From Site-B1 sp963827785 (GTDB taxonomy: Bacteria; Bacteroidota; Bacteroidia; Flavobacteriales; Flavobacteriaceae): a stretch of 20,247 nucleotides of DNA. The stretch covers positions 1 to 20,247 of the forward strand of contig CAWHCT010000025.1 of the NCBI GenBank assembly GCA_963827785.1, given 5' to 3'. A program made the translations under genes and the position numbers. Below, in pieces: positions 7,638 to 17,100 of the stretch (position 1 is its first letter; every line of letters starts with the position of its first letter). The notes below the pieces were generated by a model that saw only the letters and a list, made by a program, of their open reading frames with translations, ran no database searches and had not been told where the DNA came from.

Positions 7638-9098
7638 ATGAAAACACAAATTTTGGTTTTACTATTATGTTTCTGTGCAACTCAGATTTTCTACTCTCAA
7701 GAAGATGATGGAGTGGTTTCGCTTAGCCTTCCTGTGAGAAACTCACTAACCTTTAATCGTTATGCAATTAATCCAACCTTTAGTTTCGTAAGAGAACAGT
7801 ACAAATACATCAGCATGTATAATAAACGTGAATGGGTACAATTTGATGATGCACCCCTCACCTATTTAGCAAGTTATACAGGAAGGTTTGCTGAAAACAT
7901 AGGTGCCGGAATAGGAGTGTTTCAGCAAAATTATGGTGTTCTATCGACATTCGGTGGTGTTTTGAACTTCGCTTACAACACCAGATTGACAAGAGAAAAC
8001 AATCTCACTTTCGGACTTAATATTGGTGCTTATAAAAGTGGCCTAAATACAGGAAATGTAATCACGAATTTTGATGATCCTTCATTACAGAATGTTCCAG
8101 AAAACTTTTTGCTTACCATCAATCCGGGAATCAATTTTGGATTGGAATTCTTCGACTTTGGTGTATCTGTTAACAATTTGATCGCTTACAATTTTAACTC
8201 ATCAAAACTAATAGAAGACAATCCTGAACGTGGTATTCAAGGACATATCATGTATAGCGGATATATGAATAGTAGAGGATTTTTTGATGAAAGCAAATTT
8301 TCAGGTCTTATCAGATCAGAATTCAAAAAAGACGAAACAATTATTTCTGCTATAACAATGCTTACTGTTCCAAAAGGCATTTGGGCACAATTGAGTTATA
8401 ATACAGTTTATGGCGTTTCTGGTGGACTAGGATTAAATATTACTGAACAAATTGCCATAGAATACAATATTGAAAAAGGTACTGGTGCCTTAACAAATTT
8501 TGGCAATTCATATTCACATGAAGTTACACTTGCTTACAGATTCAAAAACAACAAAACTTACTATTATAGTAGCGATGATGAAGTGAGCGGACTTATCTCA
8601 ATGAGTACTAAAAGAAAACCCATTAAATCAAAAATATCAAAAACCCAAGCTGAGGCTAACCGTCAATTAGCAGCAGAAAGAAAAGCACAAGCACAAGCAA
8701 AGCTCTTAGCAGAACAGAAAGCCAAAGAAGAAGCTCAAGCTCAAGCAAAACTCTTAGCAGAACAGAAAGCCAAAGAAGAAGCTCAAACTCAAGCAAAACT
8801 CTTAGCTGAACAGAAAGCCAAAGAAGAAGCTGAAGCACAAGCAAAACTCTTAGCTGAACAGAAAGCTAAAGAAGAAGCTGAAGCCCAGGCAAAATTACTA
8901 GCTGAACAGAAAGCTAAAGAAGAAGCTGAAGCCCAAGCAAAATTACTAGCAGAACAGAAAGCTAAAGAAGAAGCTGAAGCCCAGGCAAAATTACTAGCTG
9001 AACAGAAAGCTAAAGAAGAAGCTGAAGCACAAGCTAAATTACTAGCTGAACAGAAAGCTAGAGAAGAAGTTGAAGCACAAGCAAAATTACTTAGCTGA
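7638..9098 (+). CDS. PorP/SprF family outer-membrane protein with coiled-coil extension (5' part, frameshifted)
   Basis: The 5' reading frame of one gene that continues in another frame to 10110. Residues 1-21 are a signal peptide (MKTQILVLLLCFCATQIFYSQ). Residues ~22-305 are the PorP/SprF beta-barrel: FNRYAINPTFSF near the start, KREWVQFDDAPLTYL (the canonical R-x-Q-W-x-x-x-x-x-A-P-x-T motif region), the Y-T-G-R-F-x-x-N-I-G-A-G-I-G strand and alternating hydrophobic strands through HEVTLAYRF. SprF-type proteins are needed for surface delivery of type B cargo, here presumably the 6182-7636 protein. After a basic linker, a 16-residue A-Q-A-K-L-L-A-E-Q-K-A-K-E-E repeat begins. The frame ends at TGA 9096-9098 only because one extra base (the second T at 9091-9092) interrupts the repeat unit. 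Removing it restores a protein of about 823 residues. Confidence 0.85.
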   Translation: MKTQILVLLLCFCATQIFYSQEDDGVVSLSLPVRNSLTFNRYAINPTFSFVREQYKYISMYNKREWVQFDDAPLTYLASYTGRFAENIGAGIGVFQQNYGVLSTFGGVLNFAYNTRLTRENNLTFGLNIGAYKSGLNTGNVITNFDDPSLQNVPENFLLTINPGINFGLEFFDFGVSVNNLIAYNFNSSKLIEDNPERGIQGHIMYSGYMNSRGFFDESKFSGLIRSEFKKDETIISAITMLTVPKGIWAQLSYNTVYGVSGGLGLNITEQIAIEYNIEKGTGALTNFGNSYSHEVTLAYRFKNNKTYYYSSDDEVSGLISMSTKRKPIKSKISKTQAEANRQLAAERKAQAQAKLLAEQKAKEEAQAQAKLLAEQKAKEEAQTQAKLLAEQKAKEEAEAQAKLLAEQKAKEEAEAQAKLLAEQKAKEEAEAQAKLLAEQKAKEEAEAQAKLLAEQKAKEEAEAQAKLLAEQKAREEVEAQAKLLS

Positions 9099-9216
9099 AC
9101 AAAAAGCTAAAGAAGAAGCTGAAGCACAAGCTAAATTACTCGCAGAACAAAAAGCCAAAGAAGAAGCTGAGGCACAAGCAAAATTACTTGCTGAACAAAA
9201 AGCTATCGAACAAGAA
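8689..9216 (+). repeat. eleven tandem 48-bp repeats encoding a coiled coil
   Basis: Eleven units of 48 bases each encode the 16-residue block AQAKLLAEQKAKEEAE. The G/A-A-C-A-G/A-A-A sub-motif recurs at about 8711, 8759, 8807, 8855, 8903, 8951, 8999 and 9047, then 9096, 9144 and 9192. The spacing is exactly 48 except for one 49, which locates the single-base insertion between units 8 and 9. Units differ mostly at synonymous positions (ctc-tta against tta-cta, gaa-gct against caa-gct), showing selection on the peptide. The composition (A, E, K, Q, L) predicts a long continuous helix, about 26 nm if all 176 residues are alpha-helical. Confidence 0.92.
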
Positions 9217-10110
9217 AATATTAAGCCACAGGACGAACTTAGTAAAGCCATGCAAGCCTTAGCTCAGCAAGCTGAAGAATCAAAAACCAGACAGGACGAA
9301 TTATTTAATGATATAGATGATATCGTAGATATTAAAAGTCAAGATCTTTTCGACCTTAAGCAAGAAAATGATCTAAGTGAGCAAGGTATCGCTGTAGAAC
9401 CTAAGCCTTTCAAAAGTATAACTGAAGAAAACATAAAGCTTAAGGAGATGATTAACGATCTTGATAATGTAATTGAATATCGAAATCTGGTAATAAATGA
9501 ATTAAAGATTTTGAGTAAAGAAAAATTCGAAAACAAAAAAACAAATGATACTATTTATCTGGATGAAGTTTATATGTTTTACAATAGAACTCTCGATCGT
9601 TTAACAGCCGAGCAAATTGAGGCAGCACAAGCCAAGATTAAACTTCAATTAAAATTAGATAATATTCAGGAAGCTACTGAATTTGAACGTAACCGAAGAA
9701 TAAAACGCGCAATATATAACAATGAAGACGAACGACACGCTATTGATAGAGCTACCCTAAATAATATAAAAAGTACAACTCCAACAGGGCAAGTATTTAA
9801 TGTTGAAGATTTCGATTTTGGAGAAGAACAAAGTAGCAACATCCATATCCTTAAAAATATTGACCATGTTGATAGCGGTTACTATATGATACTCGCTGTT
9901 CATAGTGATATTCAAAGGAGAAATGATTTTATAGCAAAAGTCTTTGCGTCAGGACGTTCAAACGTAGACTTTTTCTATGACGTTAAAACAAGTAAATATT
10001 TTATTTACTATGACAAGTTCGATAGCATTGAAGCAGCTAATGAAGCCTTAAAAGAAAAAGGAAACAGACCCTATAATATAAATATGTCCCTCGTGAAAAT
10101 AGAAAATTAA
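9070..10110 (+). CDS. continuation of the PorP/SprF-coiled-coil gene: linker and SPOR-like C-terminus
   Basis: The 3' reading frame of the gene starting at 7638. Frame-correct coding resumes at about 9092; there is no credible start codon of its own (only an in-frame TTG inside the repeat). It encodes the last three coiled-coil units, then an acidic/helical linker (SKAMQALAQQAEESKTRQDE...), a segment with KTNDTIYLDEVYMFYNRTLD, more helix, and a C-terminal ~80-residue domain. In that domain, SGYYMILAVHSDIQRRNDF, VDFFYDVKTSKYFIYYDKF and SIEAANEAL match the beta-alpha-beta layout of SPOR-like domains, which bind peptidoglycan. With the barrel in the outer membrane, this would anchor the protein to the cell wall across the periplasm. 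The SPOR assignment is from pattern, not a search. Confidence 0.8.
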   Translation: MKHKQNYLAEQKAKEEAEAQAKLLAEQKAKEEAEAQAKLLAEQKAIEQENIKPQDELSKAMQALAQQAEESKTRQDELFNDIDDIVDIKSQDLFDLKQENDLSEQGIAVEPKPFKSITEENIKLKEMINDLDNVIEYRNLVINELKILSKEKFENKKTNDTIYLDEVYMFYNRTLDRLTAEQIEAAQAKIKLQLKLDNIQEATEFERNRRIKRAIYNNEDERHAIDRATLNNIKSTTPTGQVFNVEDFDFGEEQSSNIHILKNIDHVDSGYYMILAVHSDIQRRNDFIAKVFASGRSNVDFFYDVKTSKYFIYYDKFDSIEAANEALKEKGNRPYNINMSLVKIEN

Positions 10111-10181
10111 ATATATATAATCGCTTAATTTCTTTTCAGAATCACCCGCTAGTTGAAACGGAATTGAAAATAATAAGCATC

Positions 10182-11176
10182 ATGAAAAGACCTACATTTT
10201 CAAAAATCGGCCATCACAATTGTTTATATTCATGGGCATTCAGCTTATTTGCGCAAAATTTTGTTCCTTTTACACCAAGATTCGATCAGGAATTAAAAGG
10301 AGACATGCTTTTAATAGGTAATAGTAATGTAGGACCTGATTCCGATCCATTTAACGATAGTCAGGTATAACGATAATGTTAAGCAGCAGTTATGTTGATA
10401 TTGATGGAGATCCAACAACTTTCAATTCCAGTAGTGCAGATTTAGATGTTCCGAGTCCGGAGTGTTATCAAATAGTATATGCAGGATTGTATTGGGGCGC
10501 TGTAGTTAACGGAGCAGAACCTATTACGGATGTTAAGTTTAAAGGACCTTCCAGGCGGATATACTGATATACAGGAACAATTTATTTGAGTCAAGGAACG
10601 CTTCAAACAAGTAATAGTTTTACCTATGCCTGTTATCCTGATGTAACAGATATTGTTACCATTACCAAACAGAAAGGAACTTATCGGTTGCAAATGTTTC
10701 TTCTGCCGAAGGCAGAACTAGTAACCTTGAAACGGTACAGGCCATTCAGCTGGTTGGTCACTTTTTGTAGTTTATGAAGATCCTCTTTTACCAGGTAAAT
10801 ATATTACTTGTTTTGATGGTTTTAGCACTATTAGTGGTTCGCTGTGTAATGAAACTAATGTTCCCGTCTCAGGATTTACCACGATTCCGGCTGCGCCAGT
10901 TAGTGCTAAATTTGCTTTTGCACAATAGAAGGTGAAACCAAAGTTATGGAGATAGACTTAGGATAAATGGAAACGATTGTCAACTCGGACAGATCGCCCT
11001 GGGAATAATTTTTTCAATAGTTCAGTACCAATTAATGCTTACCAGATTAACTTTAGAAATCCTAATAGTTCTAACACCTTAGGCTTTGATGCGGGTATAA
11101 TAAATATTCCTAATCCAGGAAACAGTAATTGCTAATGGAGCGACCTCTGCTTCAATTAGTCTAGGAAGTACTGGAT
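10182..11176 (+). pseudogene. N-terminal head module of the giant adhesin, in many frame pieces
   Basis: Pieces read in order: frame starting 10182 (NFVPFTPRFDQELKGDMLLI), then YNDNV, then YVDIDGDPTTFNSSSADL and YQIVYAGLYWGAVVNGAEP (10391-10552), GTIYLSQGTLQTSNSFTYAC (from ~10571), VANVSSAEGRTSNLETVQAI (from 10687), VVYEDPLLPGKYITCFDGFS (from 10767), TIEGETKV (from 10922), GDRLRINGNDCQLGQIALG (from 10948), NNFFNSSVPINAYQINFRNP (from 11004) and VIANGATSASISLG (from 11125). Most shifts are consistent with single-base losses in short homopolymers (for example TTTT for TTTTT near 10917), with some single-base gains (extra G near 10365, extra A near 10382). The module recurs at the start of the next adhesin (19844 on). 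Its length and sequence look like a surface-exposed lectin-like or ligand-binding head, but no named family is claimed. Confidence 0.7.
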
Positions 11177-14100
11177 ATCTATTATTATTATTTTAGTGCT
11201 TTTGCGATAGAAATTATTGCACCGAATATAGTTCTTACAAAAATTGTTGAAGATGAACTTGGAAATAATATTGGTGGACAAACCGTCGGACTTAATCAAC
11301 CTGTAAATTATGTAATCGGGTTTCAAAACACCGGAAATGATGATGCTACAAATTTTCAAATTAGGGATATCCTTCCTATAAATATTGTTTATAACCATCC
11401 AACAGATTTGGTCTTACCGGCTGGTGTAACAGTCTCAAGTTATAATCCAACAACGAGAGAACTTATTTTTGATATAGCAGATAATCTAGTTGAAGAGAAC
11501 GATCCAGTCTATGAAATTCGTATTGAAGCGATGACTGTGGAAACTTGTAGCCAACTAGCAGATTCTTGTTCTAATTTAATTCTCAATCAAGCTTTTGCTA
11601 CCTATGAGGGTGTTACTAACCCAGACTTTGTTATCACTGATGATCCAAGTGTTAACAGTAACACAGGATGTTTATTAACGCCACAGGCAACAAATTTTTT
11701 AGCAGATCTCGATGATTGTACTCTGTCCGAAGAAGTTATTCTGTGTGGTTCTAGTGTAGACCTTACAGCTGCCGATGGTTATGTAGCGTATTCTTGGTCA
11801 ACAAGTCCAGCGGGTACTCCGGTTATAGGCTCTTCGCAAACCCTTAATGTAACAGAAGCAGGAACCTATTATGTATTTAATACGGCTGCTGCTCCTTGTC
11901 AGTCTATTGTACAGGAATTCATAGTAGACCTATATGGCGTAAACATAGAAAATCCTGTTATACCTTATGCTGATGAAGTGGTTACCTGTCCTAATGATGG
12001 AAAATTATTACCAAACATATTCTTTTGTGGTGCTAATGAATCAAGATTAATTCAAACCAATTTAACCGGAACAACTTCAATTATTTGGGAAAAACTAGAT
12101 GAATCAAGTTGTCCTACTGTAGCCAATCAAGATTGCGCTAACGAAGATGCTGCTTGTTCATGGGACCAAGTAGGTACTGGTCCTGATTATTTAGTTGATA
12201 ATGCTGGTCAGTACAGACTGACCATTAACTATACTGGTGGTTGTTTTGTACAGTTCTATTTTAATGTATACACAAATTTATTAGATCCAACAGCAAGCAC
12301 AACCGATATAATTTGTCTAACACCTGGTTCAATTACCGTCAATGATGTGCCCTCAGGTTATGAATTCAGTATTGATGGGATTAACTACCAGTCGAGTAAC
12401 GTGTTTTCGGTCACCACTCCCGGAAATTATACTATTTACACAAGGCAAACAGGAATTCCTACCAATCCATGTGTATTTACCATACCAGACGTTCAAATCA
12501 ATGAAAGGGACTTTAGCGGATCAACAACAGTAATACAACCGCTTTGTTATGGAGATAAAGGAACAATTCAAATTGCTGCCAATGATGCGGATCCTCAATA
12601 TTCATATACTTTATATGAAGGTGCAACCTTAGTTAATTCTGCAGGTCCTATTGTTGAAAACACCTATGCGTTTGCGAATTTAAACCCAGGAACTTATACA
12701 GCAACAGTAGAAACCGAAAATGGTTGTCTATTTTCTGAAGACATTACGATTATTGAGCCACCCCTACTTACAGTCACTGCCGCGGTTACTAATCCTCTAA
12801 CATGCACTGATGGTGAAATTACAGTATATACGGAAGGCGGAACACCTCCATATTTCTATTTTATTAATGGATCGACAGAGTTTCAATCGTTTCCAGAAAT
12901 AGCGGTTACAACAGCTGGTGTTTATGACATCGTAGTCGTAGATTCAAATAATTGTAGTGCAAGCACATCGATTACTGTTGATGAAATACCTGAACCAGAG
13001 TTTACTATTTCAACAACGGATATTGATTGTAATGGCTTTTCAAATGGGACAATAACCATAAATGTAACTAGTACCAACGGGTACAGTTTAGAATACAGTA
13101 TTGATGGTGGTGTAACTTTTACCGGTTCAAATGTTTTTACTAGTCTATCTGAAGGAGATTATAATGTAGTTGTACAATACTCCATCGGAAATTCAGTATG
13201 CGCTGCAGTACCACAAAATGTAACAATCATAGAATCACCGGATATTACAGGAACTGCGACTTTAACTTCACCATATACCTGTACTACCGATGGAACCATT
13301 ACGGTAACAGGAGTATCAGGAGGTGTTGCTCCATATATGTATAGTATTGATGGTGTTAATTTTCAATCAAGTAATGTATTTACCGGATTAACATCCGGAA
13401 CCTACTCGATTGTTATTCAAGATTCTCTCGGTTGTACTTTTTTAACTAACGATATTACAATAAACCCACTTAATCCTCCTACTGACCTGACTTTTGACAG
13501 TACTCCTATTACTTGTCCTTCTAATACTTCCACAGTAACTATTACTAATACCACGGGTGGTACAGGAGTTTTAGAATATCAAATTGCTGCTCCTGCGGCA
13601 AATGTAACGGCATACCAAACGTCAAATATTTTTTCAGGATTAGAACCTGGCACCTATATATTTCAGGTACGAGATGAACATGAATGCATGTACCGGGAAT
13701 CATATACAATAAACCCTATAATTATGCCAACAGTTTCTGTCGTTCTATCCGAAACATTGAATTGTACAACAACACCGGATGCGGAGATCACGGGAACAAT
13801 TACCGGAAATGCACCATATACCTATGCGGTTTCCTTAAATGGAGGCGCTTATTCCAACCTTGGCTCGACTGGATCGACATTTAACTATTCTACCTCCTCG
13901 GCTGGCACGTATCAATTCGAAATAACAGATGCTAACGGATGTATTGCCGAGTCAAGAGTGATCACAGTTGATCCAATTTCGTTACCAGATATAAGTGCTG
14001 TGGTACAAACCAGTCCGATTCTTTGTAATGGAGACGACAATGGGGCTATTGATATTACAATAGATACTTCAGTTGGTACACCTCCATTTACTTTAAATAT

Positions 14101-17100
14101 TTATAATGATACTTTAGGAATCGATTATGGCACCCAAACTTCGGGATTGCAATCGGGATCATACACCATAACTATAACGGACGCCAACTCTTGTACGGCC
14201 GATGAAATTATTATATTAAGTCAACCAGACACTATTGTAGTTGACTATGATTCTGTTGATATTTCCTGTACCATAAGTGGAATATCTCAAGGATCAATAA
14301 TTATAAATTCTGTCACAGGTGGAACTGCTCCTTATACATATTTTGTGACTGGTACAAATGGATATTCCAATTCTGAGTTTAATATAACAGGATCTGCCTC
14401 CTCAAGTTTTAACAACCTTGATTTTGGATTATATGAAATCAACGTGATCGATGCCAATGGCTGTTCAGTTTTGATTCAGGATGTTATAATTGCCTCTCCT
14501 CCAACTGATCTAGATATAAATGTAACTAGTACAGTCGACTGTCTGTCAGGCGGTGAAGCGGTTGTTAGTGTTGGCTCTACATTGCCGAGTTCAGGACCGT
14601 TCTTTTTCAGTATTTATGAAGGCCCCGTTTCTGTGTATCCAAATCCGCCGGGAACTTGGTTACCTGAAAATAGTCCCGGAAGTCAAAATGCGACCTTTTC
14701 AGGTTTAATTCCCGGAGTCACCTATACATTCATCGTTTATGATGCCTCAACAGATTGCCAATATTATGAACCGGCATCCACCCCAATACCTACAAATTCA
14801 ACTTTAACAGTCAATGCTATAAGTTCAGATAATATTACCTGTACCGGAAGTGCAGATGGAGATGTTTCCTTTACAGTCAACAGTATATATGGCATTGCCG
14901 TAAATGTGGACTATGAAATATTTGATTCATCAACATTAGTTACTACAGGAATAAGCGGCTCAGGTTCAGTTCCTGCCGCAGGTTTTCTTTCAATAACAGA
15001 TTTAGGACCTTTACCATTTGGCAACTATTTTGTATTAATAAGTGAGACTTCAGGTCCAAATGCCGGATGTGGAGTTGTTACATCTCCTTTCAATATAACA
15101 GAATCAGAGATTTTATTAAACCTTGAAGTTTCAGTTGATCAAAATGCAAACTGTAATTCAACCTCTGGAATAATTAGTGCTATTGGTCATGACGGAACTG
15201 CACCTTATCAATATCAAATAACTACCACAGCTACTACTCCACTTGCTACAGATCCATCCTGGGCATCAGTGAGTACTTTTAATGTAGATACCGGTAATTA
15301 TTATGTTCACGTTATGGATGCTTATAGCTGTATTGTATCTAGTCCGGTTACTTTAGTACCACTGGATCCATCACCTGTGATTTCAGCAGTTATGGTTGAT
15401 CAATGTACAGCTGAGGGTGATTTTGAAATAGATGTTAATTTAGATGTTGCAGGTATTGCTCCATATAGTTTTAGTATCGATGGTGGAGCCTTTCAAAATA
15501 TATCTGTCCCATTTACTATTTCAAACTTATATTCAGGAACACACTCTATTCAAATTCAGGATGCTAATGGATGTGGGAATTTAGTAACTATAGATATTCT
15601 GGCTCCATTAGAAATAACTCCAGAATTAACATCCTTACCTACGTGTAATGATGATGACGGTGAAATTACGATGACTATTTCTGGTGGTTCAGGATCATAT
15701 ATTTATTACATAAATCCGAATCCGGTATCAATAACTCAAACTGGAAATGTATTCTCTGGAGTGCCATCTGGAATCTATGTGATTACAATAACCGATACAG
15801 TTACTTCTTGTTCAGATGAGGTTACAATTTCTTTACCGGAAGCGACACCTCCTACATTTACTACATTACCAACCTCAGTAATATGCTTTGGAGACAATTC
15901 AGGTTTATTTGCAATTGATATCTCCGGATATTCAGGTACTTACACATATGAGGTTTTCGATAGTCTGGGAACCTCCGTTACCGGAGCTATTAACGCCAGT
16001 ACATCAACAAATCCAGAAATAGTTTCAGGGATGTTTGCAGGGAGTTTTACAGTTGTCGTAACAGAAACAGAAATTCCTTTCTGTTCAGCAACAGAGAGTG
16101 TGATCATTTCATCACCGGCTGAAGACTTAACAATTAATGCAACAGAAACTTCCAACGTAACCTGTGATAACAGCCAAGGTACAATAACTGCTATTGCAGC
16201 TGGTGGCTGGGGCGATTACGAATATGAATTGACAGGAGATGCTACAGTTCCTTATTCATCTAACGGCACATTTACAGATTTATCTGCAGGAGATTATACT
16301 GTCAATGTTAGAGATGCAGAAAACTGTATAGCAACCGTAGATATTTCTCTTATTGAGCCATTACCAATAGATGCCACATTTACCCCAAATACAGCATTGT
16401 TAGACTGTTTTGGAGATCAAAATGCATCAATAACAATGACGAATGTAACTGGCGGTCAGGGAACTGAATATATTTATACATTGAATACTATTTTACCTAC
16501 GCCAAGTACTTCAGGACCGCAAGGCTCTAATGTGTTTGATGATCTAGGAGCAGGAACTTATTCCGTTACAATAAGTGATGGTTATGGATGTTTCTTGACA
16601 TCTGTAGATATCGTTATTGCTGAACCTACAGAAATAGATGCAAGTTTGGTGACAGCAACAACTCAAACCTGTTTAACCGAATCAACGCTTACTTTAAGTG
16701 CGACAGGTGGAACCGGAACCTATACATATAGTGATAATAGTACATTTACTCCAGTTTTAGGATCTTTTTCATCCTCAATAACATTTTCTGTTCCAACTGG
16801 AACTTATGAGTATTTTGTACGGGACTCCAATGGCTGTAATGCAGTAGTGTCCAACGAAATTACAATTGATCCCTTACCGGATCTGATAATCAATTTAGAA
16901 TCAGAGAACCCAACAATTAATTGTACCGGTGATAATTCAGGTTCTATTGTAGCAACGGCACAAGGTGGTTTAGGAAATTATGTATACATCCTACAGGATA
17001 CGGCAGGCAATACAATTCCTGCAACACAAAATAGTCCGGGAGTTTTTACGGAATTGATCGCAGGAACTTACGTTGTATATGTTGATAGTGAAGATTGTTT

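Noticed and set aside
8656..8844. Minus-strand leucine-rich open frame opposite the 48-bp repeats
   Set aside because: It is the antisense image of the A/E/K/Q-rich coiled-coil repeat; its L-L-W-L-S-V periodicity simply mirrors the 48-bp unit and there is no start or promoter context.
9085..9100. Programmed +1 frameshift in the PorP/SprF gene
   Set aside because: The site is explained exactly by one extra base breaking a 48-base period; no conserved slippery or stimulatory element is apparent, and similar indels occur elsewhere in the locus.
8689..9216. CRISPR array
   Set aside because: The 48-bp units are contiguous, with no unique spacers, stay in frame for coding and vary synonymously; no cas genes are nearby.
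10182..11180. Insertion sequence or phage fragment as the cause of the broken frames
   Set aside because: There are no terminal inverted repeats, target duplications or transposase motifs; the pieces join into one continuous domain by one- or two-base corrections.
11408..11410. TTG as the start of a 2,026-residue protein
   Set aside because: It lies inside a DUF11-like domain whose conserved strands begin well upstream (~11210); the same frame is open from 11165, and the signal peptide is at 10182.
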